NCBI RefSeq assembly: GCF_002865645.1
Contig: NW_020194517.1
Location: 248,001-312,000, forward strand
Length of the DNA: 64,000 nucleotides
Source: Hyaloscypha bicolor E
Taxonomy: Eukaryota; Ascomycota; Leotiomycetes; Helotiales; Hyaloscyphaceae
Direction: 5' to 3'
Shown here: piece after piece, positions 44,801 to 55,316 of the stretch
How positions within the stretch are numbered: position 1 is the stretch's first letter
How the letters are laid out: every line of letters begins with the position of its first letter
Notes under the pieces: model-generated
Database searches by the model: none
Told to the model about the DNA's origin: nothing
Seen by the model: the letters and a program-made list of their open reading frames with translations, nothing else
Position numbers and translations under genes: made by a program

Positions 44801-45138
44801 GAGTGTACTCTGCATGTGCCGAGTTCCTACAGACGGTGATTGCTTCTGGACAAGGTCTCAAGGGGTCATCTCCTACCGATATGCTGAGGAAGACAACATC
44901 GAACTCCAGTGGTTCAAGCAGCTTCTCTATGATTGGCAGTTCCATGTTTGCGTCACAGCTGAAGCATTCGATGGGGAGCAGCGGCGTCATCGTGAAGGGA
45001 AATATCAAGCGCGGTTGGGACTGGCGACAAGGAATTTCTGCATCCACAAATGGAGATGATCTCTTGAGAATCTTGAGACATGGGCTGGCAAAAGATCTTG
45101 CGAAGGCATGGCTTAATGAGGCTGATAATAAAATATAA
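41860..45138 (+). CDS. NUP85: Nucleoporin Nup85 (Y-complex subunit)
   Basis: Two exons, 41860-44175 and 44224-45138, giving 1076 residues. Nup85 is an alpha-helical ACE1 scaffold subunit of the nuclear pore Y complex (Nup84 complex). The first ~200 residues are low-complexity, Ser/Pro/Gly-rich then acidic (EDAEDAEEMTDEDAQYDDDE), as in filamentous fungal homologues. The helical domain includes RLFWSTLFNSLIRGKIVAVV, NLLTDAGWRHAR, CEDWVEAAAGLLVWWDEGKD and SYATRLADESHKYGEALWYY. The 48-nt segment 44176-44223 (GTAAGA ... GCTAAATGGATACAG) has good splice sites and is a multiple of three without stops, so an unspliced model of 1092 residues is also open. The ATG at 41860 is the first in the frame and lies 220 bp from the transposon. 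Confidence 0.9.
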   Translation: MAFQVPFSSSPPSTPDKRSNNGNSSFPFGASNPSTTPAGPPPSSNGSFTPAGPPPSSYFGSSMIGNGSPLKPLSFSQQSVFGSPSSPSASFLRPSVAPQRSGLSNEYQVSSRRTFQAPEESEEEDSANLTEDEQQYNENQAYIGEDAEDAEEMTDEDAQYDDDEAMDYQSENPASRTNGRGYDQRSASDLLLSAEGALRRSSEGGILGGNDYLSQSLLRPKESIFGSIAKDLYTRMPPPQVTEADDLLLNTESIITRLYEQGIGASEEEDRVQEVLMTIPGELVNLWEDYDRNTRVYDSEEYTTAIGPGPKATNFQKSNYIAGLALQIHHPQREANSFGTSRVKPLPQVMLEWLDDHHNVFPSYLEEVQHHRPSPSNSRLFWSTLFNSLIRGKIVAVVNLLTDAGWRHARNDSDVAVGQYNETGFSGAALQNVENVAAAAVKVFQLCPAAHGDWNIRGSEWTLFRLRISQAMEDLKRYAEGNNRDRSESNAYARSSFAGKSGTYSRTAQKAESKVPWHIYQNLVTLYSIAMGDANAIVEVCEDWVEAAAGLLVWWDEGKDDRRQALNRSRNTYRASLRGSEMEHYLHKLRKSFETATNKTTDFAVNTADELEVSLASLLEGDNEAVVGFLRGWSGPVSSAVAEVASLAGWLPQPEPQSLINMGSLDQEDLDLLGVNSSPSKTDGVKDLTLITYAKSLTHRGQLKRSTSSGPSQEGWELAIAILGRLDSTTRSEEIVGHFLQGFPLASTTVVDKLWRLLNETGMGHHAESVAEVRALFCYIGCNAKWIQSYATRLADESHKYGEALWYYALAHKIQKVKDVLDLLISFSLIQSTAFPPEPELDDHLRRLVASPKDALTEISRMDFEAAGLLHKMLSGYATLRKFYSLRDEAEVLKGGKPKNSAVSRKIEAASALMAVISSSDDNIRGGFYDEERGAVVNVDFLLALLGEAMVFVNQTDYTITVGQIDVLLKAIEDLQTVGPRVYSACAEFLQTVIASGQGLKGSSPTDMLRKTTSNSSGSSSFSMIGSSMFASQLKHSMGSSGVIVKGNIKRGWDWRQGISASTNGDDLLRILRHGLAKDLAKAWLNEADNKI

Positions 45139-45439
45139 TAAGTGGATGGTTGGCTGTATCGGGGCATGCATTCTATGGCGTTATGATATGGAAATGTCCC
45201 TTGAAGGAAAATATGGATCGCATGGCCGGCGGGAATACTGCTCATGTGGAAAATACAGAAATGATACCCTGATCCTGAAGCACGAGAAGCTGCGATCACC
45301 ATATTTTTTATTCATTCTCCACACCATAGACTCAAGCCTCTAAATCTATTCCGAATTTTCTATATACATCTCTTCAATCGTACAGAGATAGCGACTCCTT
45401 GATGGTCCTGCAACTTCGTCAAGGCAAAGAACACTTTCT
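45139..45439. other. Convergent intergenic region
   Basis: 3' ends of NUP85 (+) and the GT8 gene (-). Nothing else seen. Confidence 0.4.
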
Positions 45440-46534
45440 CTAAAACCCATCTACCTTTATCCCCTCCTTCTTCTCCAGCGCTAGCCTCTCATTATTATAA
45501 TCCACCCACCAAACATGTGTCGGATCCTTGGAGACACTATTCCCCTCTCCATCCATCTCATCCCACGGCTTCGGAGCCAAAATATAATGAACATTCTTCA
45601 CCTTATCATCCTTCCAGATCTCACTATGCACGTTCTCCCACCTCAGCGTTTTCAGCGCATTGTAGATATACGGCAACGGGACCCAGCAGCCTTTGAACAG
45701 GTCAGAGAGGAGCGACTGGTCGGCAAAATCCATGTCGATGGCGGCATCCGATTCCATGTGTGCGAGGATCAGGCCGTAGACAGTTTTGGAGGGGTTCACG
45801 ACTTGCAGGCCGCCGTTCATGAAGCCTAGGGGACCGACGGCAGGGTCGGGTCCGGTTGTTTGCGCGATGTCAGGGGTGGTGTGTTGGCTTGTGAAGGCGC
45901 AATTTTCTGGGACCCTGTTTGTAATCTCTCATCAGCCCGAAGTCTTCTTTGCTAAGCTAAGGGTAAAAGGAGAAGAGGGGCGGGCGGACAGGGCGGTAAA
46001 ACATACCAGTCCTTGGGATAATGCGGCTTCTTCAACGGATTGCAAACACACGCATGCCCTGCCGCAAACACCTTCTTCCCTTTACCCCCCAACTCCGGCC
46101 CATCAAGCTCCATCTCCATCAGCTCATCCATGTTCTGCAGTACCAGCATATCACTGTCGAGTTGTACAACCCTGTCATACTCTACGAGACTGAAGGGTGT
46201 GAGTTTGGACCAGCAGTCGTAGAAGCGTGGGTCATTGGAATAGTCCTTCCCTGCTTTCGGAAGCAGGTACTCGATTCTCTGCTTGGGGATTCCCCGTGCT
46301 TCGAGCGCGGCGTGTCCTTCAGCTGGGAAGTCATCGGTGTACAGGGCGACAAGGGGGTATTTGGAGCCTTGCTTCTTGAGACTGAAGTCGAGCGTGATGA
46401 GGCCCGAGAGATATTTTGTGTTGGTGATGAGTGTCGTCCACACTGTTTATTATCAGTATTTTGCTTTTGCCTGCCTGGCGGGACGCCGCATGCATACCTT
46501 TCCTTGCCTCAGTAACTCGTGGTATTTCAACCAT
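45440..46534 (-). CDS. GT8-family glycosyltransferase (glycogenin/galactinol synthase-like)
   Basis: Three exons, 46534-46498 (37 nt), 46442-46007 and 45914-45440; 315 residues. The N-terminus MVEIPRVTEARKVWTTLITN comes from joining the first two exons. The GT8 fold is shown by KYPLVALYTDDFPAEGHAAL, the metal-binding DxD in VVQLDSDMLVLQNMDEL, the GFMNGGLQVVNPSKTVYG segment and DFADQSLLSDLF. The sequence is soluble, without a signal peptide or membrane anchor, so it is probably cytosolic. It is too short for glycogenin with its C-terminal glycogen-synthase binding region and resembles the single-domain GT8 proteins common in fungi. Acceptor unknown. UDP-sugar use is inferred from the family. 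Confidence 0.9.
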
Positions 46535-47957
46535 TTTTGCAGGAAGATGCTTCCTGTCACGGATATGGTGATAACGAGATCTGTGATTTATATACAAGAG
46601 AAGAGAAGATGAGATTGAACAGTTCAGAGGAGCACAAACACCGAAGAAAAGGTTTGATACAAGTGTTTGCCCCGGTTTGACGCGTCTTTCGTGGCCCACA
46701 AGCTGTCACTGCATTATCGTTGATTTTTGGTTCCTAGTACCTAGATAGGTACTAGCCGAAGGGTGCACGCCACCGGGAGCAGTATATCGGGAGTTGAACC
46801 CAACCTACAAGCCACCCTAGGGTAAGTTATTTCGGTCCTTTATGTGCAGGCCTACCCTTGTAATACTAGGTCAGGAAGGTACTATAATTAACCATTAAGT
46901 GTATTCGGTTTTTGTTTGGAATATGGGTTTATTGTAGGATATTTTAGCCCGCTTCTCGCGGTTATTTTTCTTTGGTATTAAGGCTTCTCGAGTGTTCCAC
47001 AGAACTCGCCTTGGCTTAACATCTCCGCTTTATCAGTCTTTATCGCTTTCTTCTTCTCCGTTATCGAGTTCAGTATCAAGTCTCGGAGGTCCCATACGCA
47101 ACAAGCATTGTAGTCCTTTCCGGATACTTAAAGTCCTCGGGTCCTCTCTCTAGAGTTTTCGAAATAATGAATGGTTGTAATAATAGTTTCGGTAAGCTTC
47201 GTTTTGTACCTACTATATTGTGTTGCGTTTATACCCGCCAGTTTCTTTACTTGCTTTGTATCCGGGTCATAGATATCATCTGGGCACCGGGCACCGCCCA
47301 CCAGCTGTCAGAAAAGTGTTTATCCCGATGGGGATGTTTTGCGACAACCCCACTACCTGCACGATGGAGGGGCAGCACCTACCTTGGCGCTCGGTTACGT
47401 AATATTGCAGGGGTTTGGCCTAAGATTAACGAGTTTCAGGGGCTGTAAACAACGTTATCGAGACCTGACCTGCCATCAATCTACTTCAAGGATCGACCAT
47501 GGTGAGACTGTGACAGGCAGTGCCCTGGATAAACAACGTTTGGACGACGTACTCAGCCTCGGATTTTCTAGTCTTCTATTTTAGTCTTTTGCGTCGTAAA
47601 ACTGGATCACGTTTCTGGAATTGCGGCTGGACGGAAGCGAAATTCCACTGTCCCCGTTCAGCCTGGACATTTACCGGGATTGAAGGAGAGATTGATAGTA
47701 TTCTACAACTTCCAAGGTTTCGAACGGAGTGGCCTGTGAATGTGCCATAAAGTGATAGAACATTCAAAGGGGATGTATTTGAGATTTCCATTGACTCTAT
47801 GCTATGCTGTATGATCCCTGAGTAGAGGTGTTGAATTCTCAAGAAACTTTCGATGGTACAAGTAGAGGGTAGAACTATTTCTGAGTGTTGAACTCAATTC
47901 TCCCAACCCTTTGAATATATGCAGGGGCAAAAAGTGACCGCCACCACTATCTCCAGC
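46535..47957. other. 1.4 kb intergenic region with a perfect 22-bp dyad
   Basis: Upstream of the GT8 gene and downstream of the GTPase gene (both -). No gene supported. It contains the dyad at 46734-46755. Confidence 0.4.
46734..46755. repeat. 22-bp perfect dyad CTAGTACCTA-GA-TAGGTACTAG
   Basis: Two 10-bp arms, fully complementary, with a 2-bp centre, 200 bp upstream of the GT8 start codon. It could be a dimeric regulator site; no family assigned. Confidence 0.5.
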
Positions 47958-50900
47958 TTAAGAGCTGTTAGTTTGCTTGCTCAACTGTTGCATGATAATA
48001 CCAAGCTCCTTGAACTTTTGCTCGTCTTCATCATCATCCCCTCCATCACTTCCATCATCGTCACCTCCATCACTGGCGCCATCGTCATCACTGTCGGGGT
48101 CTTCGGAGCCTTCGGAATTTGGCTCGATGGAAGTATGGACAACCTCGTTTTTCTCACGCGCATTCATCCATGCCTTTTCAATGGCGTGACCCTCCTTCAA
48201 AAGCTTCGCTTTCAAAACAAGAGTTGATGGATCCAAACGGCTGACTTGAGAAGCAGGGGCTTTAAACATAGCCTCGAGATCTTCGTGGAGCTTGCTTGAT
48301 GCTTTCATAGACGTTTCGAGTAGCTTGTGGGATAGCTCATGCTTTTTCTTCTCAAAAATGTTCCGGATATTCTGGTCCATATTGACGTACATAGACGTCT
48401 TCTCAATATGATCTGATAGAAGATCCTTCATCCGATTTCCTACTCCTTTTCCTACACAAGTAGTCAGTCATTGTTCCAATTGTCATTTCATTGTCTCAAT
48501 TCTTCTGGAACAATCGAGGAGAATGTCCCGACGCTCCTCAGAACAATCCAGCACTTACCTCTTTCCTTGCCCATTTTGGATGTATATGGTTTCAAGCTTA
48601 TAGCAGCCAGCCTAGTGGTTTCAATAGAAATCTCCTGAGCAAATTTCCCCAGTTTTCGAATATCAGATAATTGAGTATTTGCTTCGTCCTTTAGTAGCGA
48701 AACCTGTTCAAGTATTCCTTGGAGAGGCTTGTACCCTGGGTCGCAAATAAGTTCAACTGTATTTTTGATATCGTCGGCGTAGGTACTGAACTCTTTGAGG
48801 ACATTCGTCTCATGTTGCTGGAGGACTTTGGGTATCAACTTATTCACGATATCGTCCCAGGCGGCCGTCAATGGAACGAGTATGACACTGGCGAATTGTT
48901 CTTGCCAGTTATGACGTTGCTGGTTCTTACCGGAGGTCATGTAGACACCATTTCGGGCGCAAATTGCCTTCCATGTCTGCGGGCGTAGCTTTTGGGATTT
49001 TATGCGTTCGCATCGCTTCGCGGCCATTCCTGGTGCTCCAGACACCGCTCTGGCCAGTGTTGATAGCAACTCGTTACTGCACAAGTGGAGTTCGGACTTC
49101 GTATCATTCTGAAGTTGTTGGATCGCCTTGCAACATATTAGCTAGTACTAGTCTTGAGTGAGAATGGCCGATTACATACCTGTTCATGCATCTTAAACTT
49201 CTGTATCAACAAACTCTGTAACTCCACTCTCTGGTCCTCTGACAGGCCATGCGTTTCGTTCTTACTTTCTGCCGAGGCTTTGATGTCAACGTACATGAGA
49301 CCTAATTGAGTGATCAAGTTGCTCGCATCTCTCTCTTTTCGAGCCAGAGTACACTGTTTTGCAAAGTTCTGCAGTTGTGGAATCTGCGTCGAATCCAAGG
49401 TTGGAAAAGCTTCCGGCTTCTTAGACCATGCCTTTTTCTTCTGCAAGGATTCGTAAGCCGTCGAAGATACACAGAAGGTTCTTAAGTTGCATTGTCGTAT
49501 ATCTGCTTGGTGTTAGTAGAGTGTTCAACAGAATCATGATTTCCTGCTAGCCTTTACCCTTGGTGACCACTGGGACCTTGGAGTTTCCACCATCTCGCGA
49601 CTGGCTCACTTTCTGCTTGTACTCAGTGAGGCCCGACTCGAAGTCGTGTTGCAGACGATTCTGCACGATTCTATTGCGAGTGGAGATGCATTCCATCATC
49701 ACTTTAATGCGTAATGTTTCGACGTTTGCCTTCAGCTCGCCTTCTCTCTTTACCGCAGTACGCTTTTCCTCCAACATACTTTTCTTCTGTTCTTGAATGG
49801 TTTTGAGGCGAGAAGATGGATTGTGCAGGCTTGACTCGTTGATCGATTCTGTTGCTTCGGCCATGTCGTTCCTCTTCCGCTTTCTATGCAATGTTTGGGA
49901 AGGGACATCACCTTGGAGTCCTTTAATTGATTTGATATCTGCATTAACCTTCTTAAGACCGTTCTGAAGTGCTCGGCGTTGCTTGGTACAGTCCCCCAAG
50001 GCCAATTTTTGTTGCTTCTGCTCGTTGAGTACGTCGGTCAATAGTTGGTCCTTTCCTTGTTGCTCCTGAATGACATTACTGTAGTCCACGTTATCTGTGT
50101 GAGTTGCAATGAAGGTAAGAAAGTTGTTATTATACTTATTTTCCATAAGTAATTGTCTCTTGAAGTTGCTCCCGAGAAGGTTTCTCGCAACAGACTCGTC
50201 AACGGCTCGGTCAATCTTAGCAACGACCCAAATATGGCTCAGCTTCCGAATGTAGCTCTCAGAAACACGGGCTCTGGCCTCATTGTAATCTCCCTGGCCT
50301 GGAAGATCTACCAGAACAAGACCGTTCTGCAAAATAGGGGCTTTCAAGCGGACCTTCACAACTTGTACGAAGGGCCAACAAGCTGCCTGATCTTCTTCGC
50401 CGGTGCTGCTGATGATATCATTGATCTTTTGTGAGAAGGATTTTGCTGTTGATTCGCGGATCATTACCGTCTGTCCGAGAATGGTCGACAAATCTCGGAC
50501 TCTGCCTAGCTGTTCCATTGTCATATCCAGTATTTTCTTGACATCCACCCCAGGGTATATCACTTTAAGTTTATCGCTTGCAGTCTTTGCTTCGGTTGAC
50601 TGATCATCGCCGAGCGCATCGTCCTCGAGGTCGTCCATGATGTCTCGTTTGAGAGTTTCAAATTCCAAAGCCCATTCTTGTGGAGTGATGTAATGTACAT
50701 CTGCTGCATACTTCTCTTCGCTGTTGGTAGATTCATTGAAGCTGATTTCCACAACTACTGAAGTACACGCCCGCATGCAGTTAGAAGGGACCACGGATTT
50801 ATCTAGAAGAGCGTTGATTAATGATGACTTTCCGCTCCCTGTTGAACCAACCACTCCGATGAAGACCCGGGGTCCTTCTCGGGCCTGAGCCTCGATTGAT

Positions 50901-51376
50901 GCTATGAAAACTTGTTAGCAATTTGTGTAAATATAAAAGTCACAAGTGTCAGATCAAATTTTGTACAATGATAGGAAGAAAATATAGGGTCAGACAATTG
51001 AAGGTACCGACTCACCTATTTTCTGCAACCATTCCACACATTTTGGAAGAGCTGAAGCGTTGTCTTTCAGGAGGGGAATTAATCGATTCACGAAGATCAA
51101 ACCGAGCTCTACTATCGCCTCCTTTTTGGTAGTACGAACCAGTGGATCTGGCTCAGCTTCCTGTGTCGACGTACCATTAGTAACTGTACAAGTCAGATAG
51201 AGCAGACCTACCAAGTCAGACAACAACTTTTGAAAGAATTCGTTCTCCGTGGCAAACGCCTTAGTGCCACGCAGTCGTGCAAGTGCAGCCGGCGGCATCT
51301 TGAGCTTCAAAATGTATTTATTCTCAGAATTCCGCATACCTACGTCGATTGTACTCAGCGACTGCGGTACAATCAT
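47958..51376 (-). CDS. Dynamin-like large GTPase, SLIP-GC-related
   Basis: Six exons: 51376-51212, 51160-51016, 50901-49558, 49502-49180, 49136-48560 and 48451-47958; 1015 residues. The G domain begins after a ~115-residue helical N-terminus: P-loop GVVGSTGSGKSS (about 119-130), G2 candidate in CTSVVVEI, G3 LVLVDLPGQGDYNEARA and a weak G4 (FIATHTDNVDY in place of the usual N/TKxD). A long coiled-coil/basic insertion with HRKRKRND follows, then TFCVSSTAYESL, a block I know from fungal homologues of the vertebrate nuclear GTPase SLIP-GC. The C-terminus is an Asp/Gly repeat tail (SDGGDDDGSDGGDDDEDE). These large GTPases are variable and expanded in filamentous fungi; function unknown, nuclear location plausible. 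The first-exon start is less certain; the rest is supported by in-phase junctions. Confidence 0.85.
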
Positions 51377-52453
51377 ACGGAGAGAGGCAAATACCCGAGA
51401 ATGAGGAGATCAAGATTCAATAAAGGTGAATCATATTAATGAGTTGGCTGGGTACGTAGGTGTCTCTGAAATTGAACGAAGTCGTTGTTGTAGATTGACC
51501 TAGAGCGTGGATTAATAAATACACGGCTCGTAAAGAAACGGTTGGAGGTGTAATTGTGAAGAGAAAATTTGGTAATGGTGAATCTTCGAGAGAACGGAGC
51601 AATCTCAGTTTTAATGGTGTAGAATGTTCGTTGTGTAGGAGGAACAGTGTGGAGTATGTGTGATATGGAGATGGGAGTGTGTGGTACGACAAAGCGATTT
51701 CTGGGTGCTCACAGCTTAGGAGGATTGTTGTTCGCCGAGAGTGTGGTACAATGAGAGGAAGAGAAATGAGGGAGAAGGGGAAGCTCCTTAAGTAATTGCG
51801 AAGAGGAAAGGATGCGAAGTGGAATGAGTGACTTGAAAATGTTGCTTGAAGCAAACTGCGTGAAAAGGAAGGGATTATGAGGAAGTTGCGAGGACGAAGG
51901 TGAGTGCAAAATGGAAGAAGCGCTCTGAGGACGTTGGGTGGGGATGAAGTAACGAAGAGCAAGCTGAAGGGAAGGGAAATTTGTGAGATACTTAAGTGTC
52001 CCAACGCAAGGAGAAGAGCCAGAAATTGCAGAAGACCGAATTGATTGTCCAGCTCCTCACCTGGCGAATGAGAGGCGGTGCGGTTATCAAAGCCGTGGTT
52101 GTGACTGTGAACAGCGAAGTTGGCGGTGAACCTTTAAAGCAAAGAGATCTTCGAGATGTAAGAAGCCTAAGAGCATGCAGTCTTCCGTCGGACTTGAGGG
52201 GTACATTGAGGGAGGTAGAAGCATGAGCAGAAATCCCCATGAAGTGAGACTTAGAGCACAGCGTCACCGCAGTCTCCAATAGCGGAACAGAGCGCAACTG
52301 ACATGCTATTTCACCTACTGCATTGGTTTCAAGCCCTCAATGCGTCACTTTTGGTTGTGGCGATGGTTGTACCAGGAGGTTGATGTTGAACAGTGAAGAC
52401 GAGGGTGACTTCTTGGCTTACACTCGCATAACAACATACAAGACCTTCGTGAT
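51377..52453. other. Intergenic region between GTPase and P450 genes
   Basis: 1.1 kb, purine/pyrimidine-biased between 51420 and 52000, with frames on the minus strand of low-complexity Ser/Leu/Phe type that are not protein-like. It probably is the GTPase promoter and leader and the P450 3' region. Confidence 0.4.
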
Positions 52454-54203
52454 CTACTTTCGTTTTGTTACACGACACGGAAATCCATCAGCCGGATGAG
52501 CAGCAGCTCTGAAAACATGATACGCTCTCTCACCCCAAGCAGTCTTCAACCCCTTCCTCGGGTGCAACTCATCCCACTCATCATAAGCTCCACAAACATC
52601 AAACTCCCTCACAGTCATCGCCAACACTGTCTTCGCATCTTGCATCACCAACGTTTGGCCAATGCAGTTGCGAGCTCCGAACTCGAATGGTCTCCAAGCT
52701 CCTTTGGCCGGGTAGAATGGATGCTCTGGGCCGACTAGCCACCGCTCAGGGATGAAAGACTTAGGCTCTTTCCAGTAGTCTGGGTTGATGTGGATGGCGC
52801 TGTGCATTATTAGAATAGTTACTCCTTCCGTAGGGAAGCGATTGCCGTTTGAATCTTGGAGAATCGAGCCGGGAAGACCTTTTCGGACGCCAGAAGCAGC
52901 TGGGAACAGACGCATCGTTTCCTTGATAACTGCGGTGGTGTAGGGCAACATGTTGATCTTCTGAGGCTGGTCGAGTAATTGAGGTCCAACTGTTGATGGG
53001 TCGGCCCCGAAGACTTCGTCAAGTTCAGCTTGGATTCGGGTCATAGCCTCTGGGTGCTTTGAGAGGAGATGATAGCAGTATTCTATTGTGGATGCGGTTG
53101 AATCATGGCCTGAAAAGAGAAAGGTGCGAATGTGAACCGATGCCCATTTCTCGAAGGATGGATCCATCCGACTTGATGTTTTCGCTGAGGGATTTTCTTT
53201 CATGTAATTGTCGAGAACGAGATCCATGACTGAACGAGGAGGGGAATCGCTGCTCTTCTGGCGTTCTGCAAATCTTTTTTCCAGTTCCTTTGATACATAA
53301 CTGTCCATCTGGCGACTGTTGTACCATTGAACTAGAGGCCGAGCTGGATTCCATCTTTTGAAGAGATTCAGTTCACCATCCGCGATTTGCCATCGAACCT
53401 GGCTCCTCATCGCATGGCCCAACTGATTGAATTGTTTTTTAGAATGCAGCCTGGAGCCTAGGATAACAGCGCCTATGATATCCATCATGAAGTAGCCAAG
53501 CAGATCGTCCAGTAGGAAGATGTCTCCCTTGGTAGCGTGATCTTTGAAAATCTCAACCAAGTCTGCGGTTTCTCTGACGATGTTATGCGTTTGACTTAAG
53601 ATGAAGCTTGCACTAAATCCAGGATTAAATATCGCGTGTGATCGTTTCCACTCTGTACCATTGAGTGTGAACAGAGTGTCAGTCCCACCAGCGAACGGGC
53701 GGAAGAATCTGTCCAGATCAAACGGTTTTGGAAGATCGAGTTCTTGGGTTGCTTGAATGGCTAATGAGGGGGAAGAAATTACCAAGAATGGGATACTGAA
53801 TGGCCAACTGCGAAAACAGCTTTCAGTGCTCGCTCTCCATGCTTCAAGCCGAGGAGAAACTAAAATTTACCTACAGGTCCAGGTAGAAACACGAATCCCA
53901 CTTTTTGAATTTTTTCGACAACTCGGTGATCAGGTAATTTTGATGGGCATTGCTTGGAAAATGCTTCAAGAGGGGCAAGAACGCGAGCAAATTGCCAGTG
54001 ACAATGTTCCAAGATGGCATGGGCTTCTAGACGTCAGATCTTTCAGCCATGGGGAATGAGCGATGAAAACATACCAGGCCCTGCCTTCGCAGCTTGTAGA
54101 ATAGCTGCCTCGAGTGCAACCCTTTGACAATTATATAGCTCAAAAGTGCGGCGACAAGCGTAAGAGCAACCTGCCAATAGGCAATGGGGAAGGTTGGGTC
54201 CAT
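52454..54203 (-). CDS. Cytochrome P450 monooxygenase
   Basis: Three exons, 54203-54075, 54026-53875 and 53807-52454; 544 residues. The N-terminus MDPTFPIAYWQVALTLVAAL is a membrane anchor for the ER. Conserved P450 features follow: WKRSHAIFNPGFS helix C, the oxygen-binding I helix FLFSGHDSTAS (about 323-333), the ExxR motif ETMR (390-393), FIPERW, and the haem loop FEFGARNCIGQ with the axial Cys at about 475. Everything needed for activity is present. Sequence resembles fungal class II P450s that oxidise secondary metabolites or fatty acids; no subfamily is assigned. No polyketide, terpene or peptide synthase gene lies in this window, so there is no evidence for a cluster. Confidence 0.94.
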
Positions 54204-54599
54204 GATGCTGGATCAGGCTGCCAAGCTGGCCACGATTGAAGGTATTCACCACCTAAGCCTCTTAGACCTGAATGAGGAATCTGACCTGAAAATGACCTGG
54301 AACTCACTCCACACTGCGAAAGACGAAATAAGAAAACGTAGTGGCAGAAGACGCGAGTTGCTCAGCATTTTAGGTCAAAGAATGGAAGACGTGCCATTGG
54401 ATCAGGAGCAGGCCTCCTTCATTGGTCAACATTTCAGCCCCGCCAGCAGCCACTTGGCATGGGAAAAAGTACAACGACCCCCTCCCACCCCCGAAGGCCT
54501 TTCCCCCCCTATCGCGGGTATGAAATAGGAGTATTAATAGATTTTAGAGTTTTAATAATGTCTAAATAATTACTTGTATAAGTTTATATATAAGAGCTC
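54204..54599. other. Upstream region of the P450 gene
   Basis: Divergent to nothing; no gene supported. A C-rich stretch lies at about 54477-54516. Confidence 0.4.
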
Positions 54600-54601
54600 T
54601 A

Positions 54602-54813
54602 GAAGGGATCACCAGCCAACCGCCCAAATCACTCAACCGCCAAAAAAATAGTTTTACTATAACCACACCACAACCACATCCCAAAATGAAGAAAACAAGT
54701 TAATATTCGTGATCTACGACCTCACTTTAGTCATTCCACAGAGTTTCAAAATTTTCCGAGCCCTTTGAAAATTTTCCAAAATTTTGCTTGGGCGGTTGGC
54801 TGGTGATCCCTTC
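54602..54813. mobile_element. 212-bp MITE with perfect 26-bp TIRs and TA target duplication
   Basis: Arms 54602-54627 and 54788-54813 are exact inverted copies (GAAGGGATCACCAGCCAACC, followed by GCCCAA). A TA dinucleotide sits immediately outside each arm at 54600-54601 and 54814-54815. The AT-rich 160-bp interior has no coding capacity. Length, TIRs and TA duplication fit a non-autonomous Tc1/mariner/pogo-type element. The TIRs differ from those of the 5.1-kb element at 36493-41639. Confidence 0.9.
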
Positions 54814-54815
54814 TA

Positions 54816-55316
54816 GTTTTGGGATATGGATGAGCGAGACGATTATTGCGCACGAGGCAAATAAGTTCCAGGTACTTAATCGCTAAATTTTCAGGCTCTC
54901 TTAACGTCGACACCCCTAACTAATACCCCTCAATTAACACCCCCCAATCGACATCCCCCAATTAATATCTGGGGAGGTATCGTTTTATATTTTCCCGTTC
55001 TACTAGAAGTTATTAGGAAATATGCATTATTGTAAGCCTGCAAGACCCTAATTTTTATTTTTATTTTGACTAATTGCGATATAACTAAATTTGTCTGAAT
55101 ATAATAATAACAATAACAAGCCATCAGAGCAGAGAATACGATACGCGCATTAGGTGCCAATATACATTGATTTGCACATATTGGTGCATACAAAGTAATA
55201 TACGCGCACCTGCTACCGCTTGCTGATTTCGGTTAGTGTGGCCCCCATCGACACCCCAAATCGACACCGGGGGGAAGGGGAGGGTCGTTTTACTTTTCCC
55301 CAAAGATACCAAGCTG
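54816..55316. other. Degraded repetitive tract
   Basis: Contains two related C-rich segments, about 54920-55005 and 55239-55308, sharing AATCGACA[T/C][C]CC and GTCGTTTTA-type sequences; the first is more AT-rich. Short partial inverted repeats (TGCCAATAT ... ATATTGGTGCA) at 55152-55187. Looks like an old repeat damaged by RIP. No gene. Confidence 0.45.

Noticed and set aside
46780..46830. Possible tRNA suggested by a GTTGAACCC-like box
   Set aside because: No matching acceptor, D or anticodon stems could be folded around it. I found no convincing tRNA in the window.
51417..52004. 195-codon minus-strand frame between GTPase and P450
   Set aside because: Ser/Leu/Phe/Pro low-complexity product of a pyrimidine-rich strand; no domain.
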